A program made the position numbers and the translations under genes. Below the pieces are notes generated by a model. That model saw nothing but the letters and a program-made list of their open reading frames with translations. It made no database searches and had not been told where the DNA came from. From Flavobacterium sp. AG291 (GTDB lineage: Bacteria; Bacteroidota; Bacteroidia; Flavobacteriales; Flavobacteriaceae): DNA of 64,000 nt. Shown piece by piece: positions 17,334 through 25,624 of the stretch. How positions within the stretch are numbered: position 1 is the first letter of the stretch; every line of letters starts with the position of its first letter. The stretch is taken from the NCBI RefSeq assembly GCF_003350375.1, contig NZ_QQAR01000007.1, positions 62,001 to 126,000 of the forward strand, given 5' to 3'.

Positions 17334-18327
17334 GATTATCGTTTATCTCCTGCTCTGTATCTTTGAGCCTGCTTTTAAATAGCTCCCTAAACTTCCTTAA
17401 TTTAGGATCGATGACGGCCTGACAATAGCCTTCCTGAGAATTGTTGACATAATAATCCTGATGATAATCCTCTGCCTTATAAAAATAATCTAATGGACTA
17501 ACTTCAGTTACTATAGGCATATCATATGCTTCCTGCAACTCAGAAATAATCTCTAAAACTGTAGTTTTTTCATCTTCATTCCTGTAGAAAACAACACTCC
17601 TGTATTGCGTTCCTACATCGGCACCCTGCCTGTTAAGAGTAGTCGGATTATGAGTACTTAAATGTATGCGAAGTAAATCTGCATACGATATTTCATCAGG
17701 ATCATAAGTTACTTCAACAACTTCTGCATGGCCAGTCAATCCACTACACACTTCTCTATATGTAGGATTTGTGATCTTACCGCCACTATACCCGCTCTCT
17801 ACTTTCGAAACTCCTTTAAGCTGAGTAAATATAGCTTCTGTACACCAAAAACATCCACCTCCAAAAGTTGCTTTTCTTTCGTTGCTTTCCACTTTTTTAA
17901 GAGCTACAGCATTCATACAATATCGTAATCCGCCAGGCTCAGGCCCATCGGGAAAAACATGTCCTAAATGAGCGTCACAGGTATTGCAGACGGTCTCTAT
18001 ACGTACCATACCATAACTTATGTCTTTATTGTAAGCAATGGCATTTTGGGCAACAGGTTGGGTAAACGAAGGCCATCCTGTACTGCTTTCAAATTTTTGA
18101 TTAGCATCAAAAAGTAAAGTACCGCAGCAAACGCAGGCATATTTTCCGGGTTCAAATAGTGAACACATCTCTGAGCTATGGGCACGCTCTGTACCTTTTA
18201 ATCGGGTTATCCTGAATTCTTCAGGTGAAAGCAGCATCTGCCACTCTTCATTTTTCTTTACAATTTTTTTATCAGGCACAGGGTTACCTGCACTGGCAAA
18301 TCGTATAACATCAATCCATTTTAGCAT
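17326..18327 (-). CDS. msrAB: Bifunctional MsrB-MsrA methionine sulfoxide reductase
   Basis: This 333-residue fusion repairs both methionine sulfoxide stereoisomers. The N-terminal MsrB domain (about residues 27-145) has zinc cysteines C65/C68 and C114/C117. It also shows STGWPSF, HLGHVFPDGP and the catalytic cysteine in RYCMN at residue 137. The MsrA domain (about 150-318) has GGGCFWC with catalytic C159, the SGYSGG loop, GHAEVVEV and the C-terminal GYCQ cysteine. The order B-then-A is the reverse of some other fusions such as gonococcal PilB. No signal peptide is visible, so it acts in the cytosol. It is the first gene of the reverse-strand operon. Confidence 0.95.
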   Translation of the reverse strand: MLKWIDVIRFASAGNPVPDKKIVKKNEEWQMLLSPEEFRITRLKGTERAHSSEMCSLFEPGKYACVCCGTLLFDANQKFESSTGWPSFTQPVAQNAIAYNKDISYGMVRIETVCNTCDAHLGHVFPDGPEPGGLRYCMNAVALKKVESNERKATFGGGCFWCTEAIFTQLKGVSKVESGYSGGKITNPTYREVCSGLTGHAEVVEVTYDPDEISYADLLRIHLSTHNPTTLNRQGADVGTQYRSVVFYRNEDEKTTVLEIISELQEAYDMPIVTEVSPLDYFYKAEDYHQDYYVNNSQEGYCQAVIDPKLRKFRELFKSRLKDTEQEINDNRV

Positions 18328-18575
18328 TTTAAATTTCCTTTCTTTTTTTACTTTGGATTACACACTATTAGACATAAAAAGTATGCCAAAAAACTGAAAT
18401 GATATTATATCTAAAAAACCCGTCCTTTTGTCATGTACAAACTACACTCAATTGTTATAAGTACATCACTATTGTCCGGAACTTATTAAAACTAAACAAA
18501 TAACTGTATCTACAGACACTATGACGGATTCTAGAGCATTCACTAACAAGATCACCTAAATAATATAGTTTTATG

Positions 18576-20780
18576 CTAACACAATGATTTTAGTATTTTA
18601 CGCACCTCTTCAAAGTTTTTCACAAAATATCTTGCTGCAGTTTTACTAGTACCAACCTTAACAGTATAAGCCTCTACAGGTAATTCCTCAAACATAAATT
18701 CATCAGTCCAGTCATCACCTATTGACAAAATAAAATCATATTTTGTGTCCGCCAGTAATCGTGCAGCAGCTCGGCCTTTATTTACTGAATCACTTTTTAT
18801 TTCCAGAACTTTGTTACCCTCCAGCAGTGAAAGTGAGCTACTTTCGAGTGTTTCAGTAAGCATATGTTTAATTTCCTTTATACGAAATTGTGCCAGTTCG
18901 GCATCCGAACGACGATAATGCCAGGCAAGTGAATATTCTTTTTCTTCTACAAAAGCTCCCGGCGTACAATCTGAAAAATTTTCTAAAATAGGCTTAATAT
19001 TTCTTTTCCAATCACTATCAGCTTTTGCAAGACGTGTCCAGCCTTCACTTTTTCTTCTTAGCCATACGCCGTGATCTGTAATTATTGTATAGTCTTTATG
19101 TCCAAACCAATTTTCTAAGGTAGCACGATCCCTTCCGCTGATTATAGCAATTTCTGTATCTTTATGTTTAGCGAGACAATCAAGATAACTATAGAGTTCC
19201 TCATCGGGGCTAGCATCTAAAGGATTGTCTTTAAAACCTACCAAAGTCCCGTCATAATCAAGGAGTAATAATTTTTTACCGGATTCGGAATAATGATTTT
19301 TCAGCATTTCATTGTCACCATCAGTATATCTGTCTGGAAAAACAGGAGCAATTTGTGATTTAATTTCTGTTAGAGAGTTTATAAAAGCATTAGCCCATCT
19401 TTCTACATTATGCTTCGACACCCCTTTTTGTAGCGCTGCGAGCCTTATTGCCTGTTCTTGTTCAGGCATTTCTAAAGCAGTTTTTAAGCTATCGGCAAGC
19501 TGCTCAAAATTGTTTGGATTTACCAATAACGCCTGATGCATTTCTTGTGCTGAGCCAGCCATTTCACTTAAAATCAGTACGCCACTACCATCAATCCTGG
19601 TAGCAACATACTCTTTAGCCACAAGATTCATCCCATCTCTTAGAGGTGTGATCATAGCTACATCTGAAGAGGCATAAAGATCTACAAGATCATCAAATTG
19701 CATTGAACGATAAAAATACCATATTGGGGTCCAGTTTACTGTAGCAAATTGTCCGTTAACCCTACCTACCAATTCATCCGTTTCACGTTTAAGGTGCTGG
19801 TATTGCATTACTTTCTCCCTTGAAGGAACAGCAAGCATTAACAAACGGACTTTACCTTTAAACTCAGGATACTTATTTAAAAAATACTCAAATGCCTTTA
19901 TTCGGTTAGGTATTCCCTTTGTATAATCCATTCTGTCTATAGAAAGCACAAGTCTTGATTCCATGTTATTAGAATTATGCTGTTCAATGCTTTTTCTGAG
20001 TTGTGACTTTGCTTCCTCCGGTCTTGCAGCATGTTCTATTGCAGCGGAATGATACCGGTCATAATCAATGCCCATAGGGAAAAAGTCTACCTTTACAGTT
20101 CTATCTCCATAATTAACTTCATTGAAATGCACATCAAGACCTGCAAGTCTTGATGTAGATGAAAGAAAATGTCGAACATAATCATAGGTATGAAAACCTA
20201 TTAGGTCGGCTCCTAATACGCCGTATAAAAGTTCATCCCTCCACGGACAAGTACGAAAAAGCTCAAATGAAGGAAAAGGGATATGGAGAAAAAAACCAAT
20301 TGTAAGGTCCGGACGCTGTTCCCTTAATAATTGAGGCAATAAAAGAAGCTGATAATCATGTATCCATACTGTATCACCTTCTTCGGCGTGCTTAATGACA
20401 ATTTCAGCAAATTTGTTATTAACCATTTTATACGAATCCCATTGTTCAAGTTCAAATTCTGTATAAGCCTGAAAATAATGAAACAGTGGCCAAAGTGCCT
20501 TATTACTAAAACCATGATAATAATTTTCAATTTCATATTCCGTAAGCGGTACCCTGATACATTTATGTACGTCAAGTGCTTCGTCTACCTTTTGGGATTG
20601 AACCGGCGTTAACTCATCTTCGGTAATTCCTGACCATCCTACCCAAATGCCATCACCATCAGAATGGATGGATTTTAAGCCTGTAGCTAATCCCCCAACG
20701 CTGCTTTTTATATGCATTTTTTCATTTTCAAATTGTAATTCGATTGGCAGACGGTTAGAAACTATAATTGTTTTATTCAT
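18576..20780 (-). CDS. otsA-otsB: Fused trehalose-6-phosphate synthase / trehalose-6-phosphatase
   Basis: This 734-residue protein combines both steps of the OtsAB trehalose pathway. Residues 1 to about 475 are a GT20 synthase: IVSNRLP, SVGGLATG, the W-V-G-W segment, HDYQLLLLPQLL, HIPFPS, RMDYTKGIPNRI and LRDGMNLVAKEYVA. Residues about 500-734 are a HAD-type phosphatase with DYDGTL near 508, ISGR, the TDHGVWLR cap region and IGDDWTDEFMF. I placed the start at ATG 20780, since the codon before it at 20783 is TTG. It diverges from a GH15 glycosidase gene with 80 bp between them. Trehalose is a compatible solute, so the block is likely an osmotic or desiccation response. Confidence 0.95.
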   Translation of the reverse strand: MNKTIIVSNRLPIELQFENEKMHIKSSVGGLATGLKSIHSDGDGIWVGWSGITEDELTPVQSQKVDEALDVHKCIRVPLTEYEIENYYHGFSNKALWPLFHYFQAYTEFELEQWDSYKMVNNKFAEIVIKHAEEGDTVWIHDYQLLLLPQLLREQRPDLTIGFFLHIPFPSFELFRTCPWRDELLYGVLGADLIGFHTYDYVRHFLSSTSRLAGLDVHFNEVNYGDRTVKVDFFPMGIDYDRYHSAAIEHAARPEEAKSQLRKSIEQHNSNNMESRLVLSIDRMDYTKGIPNRIKAFEYFLNKYPEFKGKVRLLMLAVPSREKVMQYQHLKRETDELVGRVNGQFATVNWTPIWYFYRSMQFDDLVDLYASSDVAMITPLRDGMNLVAKEYVATRIDGSGVLILSEMAGSAQEMHQALLVNPNNFEQLADSLKTALEMPEQEQAIRLAALQKGVSKHNVERWANAFINSLTEIKSQIAPVFPDRYTDGDNEMLKNHYSESGKKLLLLDYDGTLVGFKDNPLDASPDEELYSYLDCLAKHKDTEIAIISGRDRATLENWFGHKDYTIITDHGVWLRRKSEGWTRLAKADSDWKRNIKPILENFSDCTPGAFVEEKEYSLAWHYRRSDAELAQFRIKEIKHMLTETLESSSLSLLEGNKVLEIKSDSVNKGRAAARLLADTKYDFILSIGDDWTDEFMFEELPVEAYTVKVGTSKTAARYFVKNFEEVRKILKSLC

Positions 20781-20860
20781 CAAAAGTATTTTGGATTAAT
20801 AAGTCGATTTTTGTAAATTTAAAAAATTGAAAGCCTACAACCTATCCAAATACACATTTT

Positions 20861-22660
20861 ATGACTAATTTAAATTTCGGCATAATTGGTAATTGCCGCA
20901 GCGCAGCATTGGTTTCAAACAAAGGTTCTATTGATTGGTGCTGCTTGCCAGAGTTTGATTCTTCTTCAATTTTTGCAAAACTTCTTGATGAAAAAATTGG
21001 CGGTAATTTTTGTATAAAAACTACTGATGATTACAAAATAAATCAATATTACATGGAAGATACTGCAATATTGATTACCAAATTTGACAATGGCAAAGAT
21101 GCTTTTGAACTTATTGATTTCATGCCCCGATATGGTGAAGAAACCAAAGGTTTTTATTCACCACCTGAAATAATACGCTACTTGAGACCTGTTTCAGGAA
21201 ATCCTTCTTTTTACGTAAAATATGACCCTAAGCTGGAATATGCGTTTGAAGAAACAAGAAGTTATATAAAAGAAGATTTTATTATCAGTGTTACCGATAA
21301 CAAGAAATTCGATTCAACATTCCTATATACAAATCTGGATAAGAATAAAGTACTTTCTGAAGAAGAAATATTTCTTACTGAGAAAGCTTTTTTACTACTA
21401 ACTTATAACGAAAAAATATTTGTTCCAACGCTTAAAAAAGTTGAACTTGAACTCCAACGAACAAAAACATATTGGCTTAACTGGAGTGAAAGAACAACAA
21501 CATATAGCCGCTATGCACAACAAATATCCAGAAGTGCCATAACGCTCAAATTATTGTCCTATGAAAAGACAGGAGCTGTATTAGCCGCTGCTACAACATC
21601 TTTACCTGAAACCATTGGAGAAGTCCGTAATTGGGATTACAGGTTTTGTTGGATCCGTGATGCATCGATGGTTGTCAAGGTTGTTCACGAACTTGGCCAT
21701 TATGAAATGGCGCGTGATTATCTCCGTTTTATTATAAGCCTTGTTCCTGATAAGGATGAGAAACTCCAGATAATGTATGGCATAAACGGCGAAAAAAAAC
21801 TGACCGAAGAAACCCTTGATCATCTCTCAGGATATTATGATTCAAAACCTGTACGAATAGGAAATGCTGCCTATTCACAACGCCAAAATGATATTTATGG
21901 AATCCTGATGGATGTAATTTACCAGCAACTTACACATTTTAGCAATAGCATTGAAAATGGAGAGGAATTATGGAATATTACTAAAGGTATTGTATGGGTG
22001 GTACAACAGCACTGGCAGGAACCCGATAAAGGAATATGGGAATTTCGAACAGAAGAGCGTCATTTTACATTTTCAAAAGTATTATGCTGGACAGCTATAG
22101 ACAGAGCAATAAAAGTAGCTTTATTACTTGACAAAAAGGCCAAAGCCCAAAAATGGATACCTCTGGCCGATGCCATAAAAAAAGATGTTTTTGAAAATGC
22201 CTGGAATAATGACTGTAATGCTTTTACCCAATCTTATGGTTCTTCAGATCTCGATGCTTCTGTATTATTAATGGAAAGCTACGGAATAATTGAAGCTTCC
22301 GATCCTCGTTATATCAGCACTGTTCATGCCATTGAAAAAGAGCTAAGTCATAAAGGTCTTTTATACCGTTATAAAAACAAAGACGATTTTGGATTGCCAT
22401 CTTCTTCTTTTACGATATGTACGTTTTGGTTTATAAACAGCCTTTATAAGATTGGTGAAGGTAAAAAAGCCCTTGCTCTTTTCGATCAGCTATTGTCTTA
22501 TAGTAATCATTTGGGGCTCTTTAGTGAGGATATTGATTTTGAAACTAAAAGACTTTTAGGCAATTTCCCGCAGGCCTATTCTCACCTTGCCCTGATAGAG
22601 ACAGCAATTAATCTTTCAAACGTTACAAATGAAGAACGCATAAAAGATGCTTTAAGCTAA
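20861..22660 (+). CDS. Glycoside hydrolase family 15 protein (glucoamylase/trehalase-like)
   Basis: This 599-residue cytosolic protein has the N-terminal GH15-associated beta-domain (IGNCRSAALVSNKGSIDWCCLPEFDSSSIFAKLL) and an (alpha/alpha)6 catalytic barrel. The barrel motifs RNWDYRFCWIRDAS (about residue 257) and QEPDKGIWEFRTEERHFTFSK carry the likely catalytic acid near residue 394. The C-terminal LGLFSEDID motif carries a second acidic pair, as in bacterial GH15 enzymes. Several proteins with this architecture are trehalases, and the divergent otsAB fusion makes trehalose a sensible substrate. Glucoamylase action on maltooligosaccharides is the alternative. No signal peptide is seen. Confidence 0.9.
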   Translation: MTNLNFGIIGNCRSAALVSNKGSIDWCCLPEFDSSSIFAKLLDEKIGGNFCIKTTDDYKINQYYMEDTAILITKFDNGKDAFELIDFMPRYGEETKGFYSPPEIIRYLRPVSGNPSFYVKYDPKLEYAFEETRSYIKEDFIISVTDNKKFDSTFLYTNLDKNKVLSEEEIFLTEKAFLLLTYNEKIFVPTLKKVELELQRTKTYWLNWSERTTTYSRYAQQISRSAITLKLLSYEKTGAVLAAATTSLPETIGEVRNWDYRFCWIRDASMVVKVVHELGHYEMARDYLRFIISLVPDKDEKLQIMYGINGEKKLTEETLDHLSGYYDSKPVRIGNAAYSQRQNDIYGILMDVIYQQLTHFSNSIENGEELWNITKGIVWVVQQHWQEPDKGIWEFRTEERHFTFSKVLCWTAIDRAIKVALLLDKKAKAQKWIPLADAIKKDVFENAWNNDCNAFTQSYGSSDLDASVLLMESYGIIEASDPRYISTVHAIEKELSHKGLLYRYKNKDDFGLPSSSFTICTFWFINSLYKIGEGKKALALFDQLLSYSNHLGLFSEDIDFETKRLLGNFPQAYSHLALIETAINLSNVTNEERIKDALS

Positions 22661-22962
22661 AATTTACATTATCAATCGTAACTATTCCGTTCTGAACATA
22701 ATAATAAAGATTTAACCAGCGATGGTTTGCAAACCCATAAATAAAAGCCTACATTCGTAATTACATACCGGCACCGTAACAATATGCCTATTTTACCGTG
22801 CATGTGCATTCGCCATTTTGGCCACCCCGATTACATTGCTAATCAATTTTTCCTCGAAGGTTAATCATCGCTCATGTCAGGCATTACTCCCATATTATAT
22901 TTGGGTACTATTGCTATTGTTATAAAACCGGTACTATTTATTATATACAAAAAATAAGAAGT
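22661..22962. other. Non-coding gap with possible decayed element
   Basis: This 300-bp gap between the GH15 gene and the truncated MscS gene has no open frame worth calling. Its middle (about 22770-22870) is less AT-rich than normal intergenic DNA here and has short CCATTTTGGCCACCCCG-type tracts. It could be a worn-out gene or insertion-sequence end, but I cannot identify it. Confidence 0.3.
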
Positions 22963-23640
22963 ATGAACGAGTTTTTAGACAACATTTTTCTGGGAAACAC
23001 TATTTATAACTGGCTTATGGTAATAGCCATAATAGTTATAACATTTATTGCCCTGAAAATATTTAAGCATTACATTTTCAGAAGGCTTAAAAAATGGGCC
23101 GCCTCTACCTCAACTACTTGGGATGAGTTTCTTTTAGGGATTATCGAAAAAAGCATCTTCCCAATACTGTACATAACTACAGTTTACTTCTCTATTCAAA
23201 CCTTAAATTTACCTGAAAAGCTTAGGAATATTTTGCATGTGGCATACATGATGGCAATCACATTCTATATCATTAAAATTGTAATTGCTGCTTTTAAAAA
23301 ATTTGTATTCTCTTTTATTCAGCGGGATGAGGACGGTGAAAGCAAAGAGAAGCAAGCCGGCGGACTTATAGCTATTGTAAACATAATAATATGGATACTG
23401 GGCATAGTGTTTTTGATAGATAATATGGGGTATAATGTGACCACAATAATAGCCGGTCTTGGGGTTGGAGGTATTGCAATTGCTCTAGCTGCCCAGGCAG
23501 TACTCGGCGATCTGTTTAGCTACTTTGTAATATTCTTTGACCGCCCATTTGAAATTGGTGACTTTGTAGTTAAGCTCTTGTTTCCATGTAACGCCCCGAA
23601 TCCCACCATCGTTCACTTAAAATCACCAAAGATAGAATAG
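22963..23640 (+). pseudogene. Truncated small-conductance mechanosensitive channel (MscS family)
   Basis: The reading frame is 225 residues, and only about the first 203 look like MscS. Three or more transmembrane helices are followed by the pore helix TTIIAGLGVGGIAIALAAQAVLGDLFSYFVIFF and then RPFEIGDFVV, which is where the cytoplasmic beta domain should begin. After residue 203 the text turns to KLLFPCNAPNPTIVHLKSPK, which is not MscS and soon hits a stop. The missing part is the whole beta and alpha/beta cytoplasmic domain, at least 100 residues. The break coincides with the truncated end of a Na+/H+ antiporter fragment on the other strand, so a deletion or rearrangement is likely. The remaining product probably cannot form a normal channel. 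Confidence 0.8.
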
Positions 23641-23752
23641 TAGACAAGAAAAATAACCCTATAACAAAGGGCATTTTAATAAAACGGTGATTGATATAAG
23701 TAAATACTGCTGAAAGACTTATCAGAGTTACAAGTATAAGATAGATATTCAT
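23570..23752 (-). pseudogene. N-terminal fragment of a CPA1-type Na+/H+ antiporter
   Basis: The 60-residue frame begins MNIYLILVTLISLSAVFTYI and continues through HRFIKMPFVIGLFFLSTIL. This is the start of NhaP/CPA1 sodium-proton antiporters, in which the first helix and the second helix with a P-F-V-I-G turn are well conserved. After about residue 45 the text becomes ERWWDSGRYMETRA and stops, so roughly nine tenths of a normal antiporter is missing. The loss point lies within about 50 bp of the loss point of the convergent MscS gene. I take it as a gene remnant rather than a small gene. Confidence 0.65.
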
Positions 23753-23853
23753 TAAATATAGTTAAGTTTAGTAATACAATATACGACAGAGTTGCTTTAA
23801 ATTGTTATATCACTAAAAATTTTAGGTAACTATATTTTAATTACATAAAATTA

Positions 23854-23890
23854 ACAAGTCCTAAAATAGTCAACCTATTTTAGGACTTGT
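23854..23890 (-). terminator. Perfect long inverted repeat, likely terminator of the beta-helix gene
   Basis: A 16-bp perfect inverted repeat (ACAAGTCCTAAAATAG and its complement) around a 5-nt loop lies 22 bp past the stop of the 23912 gene. On the minus strand it is followed by TTAATTTTA. It is unusually long and perfect for a terminator, but the position fits. Confidence 0.7.
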
Positions 23891-23911
23891 CAGATAGTAG
23901 ATTAATATAAA

Positions 23912-25423
23912 CTAAAAACTCAATGCAGGAATAAAATCATTATTAGAAGCATTGTTGCTTATTACCATAGGGCTTGTCATATCGGGTGGTAATTCAGAGC
24001 AATTATTCATGCTAAAAATCCTTTTTGCGCCAGGCTGCTGCAATACATTTATATCGCAATTTTCTACAGTCCAGTTTTCCCATTTTCCATCAATATGATT
24101 CCAGGTGTCAAACCCAACCTGACAAGATATCGCTCCGCAGTTAACATATATAGTGTCTTTTGCATACATATCTACAAAAGGTTTTCGCGGATCCGGTGCC
24201 CATCCAAACCCTATTCCGTAACCATATTTATCATAATTATTGGTTATGTTTCTATTCTCGTCAAATACCAAAACATTATTGGCAACACAAGATTCAAAAG
24301 TAATATTGTTGCCGGCGGCACTAAAACCGCAACTCTGCTTATCCTGCGGAACTATTGCGAATATATTTTCGACTACACTAAATTTTACAGTTATATTATT
24401 ACCATAAACTTCTAATCCCGTTGCTTTTGCCCCGGTATTAACAGGAGCATCTCCGTCTAGTATACCTGTAGCCCTAAAAGCAGTAACAGTAACATCATTT
24501 GAATCAAAAATAGACATCCCATGACAATCATCACAACATCCCCTTAAATTGGTGGCGGTACAATTTTCATAATGAAGATTAGAACAGGCAGTAGGTAAAA
24601 AACCTAAAACAGTATGCCCGAAAGTGGTAGTTTTTCCTAATGGATTGGCTTGATAATGGGATCTGAATTCAGACGAATGGCAATTAAATGTTGTAACCTT
24701 CTTGCATCCTTCGACATAACTAAAACCTGTTACAGTTCCATCCAGATTAACCAGATTATTTACATAATTATTAGATATTGTAGCATTTGTCGAAGCAAAT
24801 AACTGTATACCTGCATATGCGGGCGATGTAACCTTTACACCCGTTACGGTACAACGGGTAATATTAACGTAGTTAGAAAATTCAACATAAATTCCCGAAG
24901 CCGTTACCAGCCGATCTGTTCCAAAATAAGTATATTCAGATCCTTTAACTGTTACATTTACGATATTTAAATTGCTGGTTAAACCTACACTAATACCGTG
25001 AAGTGACATATTAACCAACTCACCATTCTGAATTGTAATATTATTGCAACCTTCAAGAGAGCCTGCATTTATCCCAACAATTTCAGCAGTATGATCTAAA
25101 GATACTGCGGTAATCTTATGTCCGTTTAAATCTAAGACTACATCGCTACATGTAATGTTAATAGCTATACTTTTTTCATTTGTCCCTGGAAGCCAAATTA
25201 TATCTTGTGTAAGATAATAAGTCCCCGGTGTATTAATTTTTATTCCGTTGGAAGGAATAGTATTGATATCATTTGTAAGCTGGATTTCTTCTCCTTCTCC
25301 AAACAAATGATAAATTATCTTTTTTGCCTTAGCATCAAATTTCTTTATCATTTTTTCAAGAATGACCTCTTCACGGTGTATACCATTAAAAATCTTCTTT
25401 ACAATAGTTTCTGGATTTGTCAT
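23912..25423 (-). CDS. Right-handed parallel beta-helix repeat protein without signal peptide
   Basis: This 503-residue protein is built from pectate-lyase-like beta-helix coils. From about residue 75 on there are repeated turns such as NITIQNGEL, NLNIVNVTVKGS, YVNITRCTVTG, NATISNNYVNN, NDVTVTAFRATG and NITFESCVANN, with frequent asparagine ladders. It has an unusual number of cysteines (the run GCCDDCHG is one example). The first 45 residues are charged and helical (KKIFNGIHREEVILEKMIKKF), with no signal peptide or lipobox. There is no sorting tail, so the protein appears cytosolic or exported by a route I cannot see. No catalytic residues can be assigned, and the function is unknown. Confidence 0.75.
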   Translation of the reverse strand: MTNPETIVKKIFNGIHREEVILEKMIKKFDAKAKKIIYHLFGEGEEIQLTNDINTIPSNGIKINTPGTYYLTQDIIWLPGTNEKSIAINITCSDVVLDLNGHKITAVSLDHTAEIVGINAGSLEGCNNITIQNGELVNMSLHGISVGLTSNLNIVNVTVKGSEYTYFGTDRLVTASGIYVEFSNYVNITRCTVTGVKVTSPAYAGIQLFASTNATISNNYVNNLVNLDGTVTGFSYVEGCKKVTTFNCHSSEFRSHYQANPLGKTTTFGHTVLGFLPTACSNLHYENCTATNLRGCCDDCHGMSIFDSNDVTVTAFRATGILDGDAPVNTGAKATGLEVYGNNITVKFSVVENIFAIVPQDKQSCGFSAAGNNITFESCVANNVLVFDENRNITNNYDKYGYGIGFGWAPDPRKPFVDMYAKDTIYVNCGAISCQVGFDTWNHIDGKWENWTVENCDINVLQQPGAKRIFSMNNCSELPPDMTSPMVISNNASNNDFIPALSF

Positions 25424-25561
25424 ATTTTAAGTTTTTAGTTGTGGTATAAATCTACTAACCAAAATAAGCCTGAAAAACATTTCTCAACTCAAAACAGTTA
25501 GTATGTAAAACTAAAAAAATGTTCCAAGGCCTGTCTGCGTATTATTACCTGATTTTACATA

Positions 25562-25590
25562 AAAAAAGAGCCGGCATTACTGCCGGCCCT
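25562..25590 (-). terminator. Terminator of the giant phosphatase gene
   Basis: On the minus strand GGGCCGGCA pairs with TGCCGGCTC and is followed by TTTTTTT. It lies 35 bp after the stop of the giant gene. Confidence 0.9.
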
Positions 25591-25624
25591 CTCATTCAAA
25601 AAACAAATTTCCTAAACTAAACTA

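Noticed and set aside
20781..20788. Minus-strand TACTTTTG next to the trehalose synthase start as a -7 element
   Set aside because: It directly abuts the ATG, so transcription would start inside the gene; probably chance.
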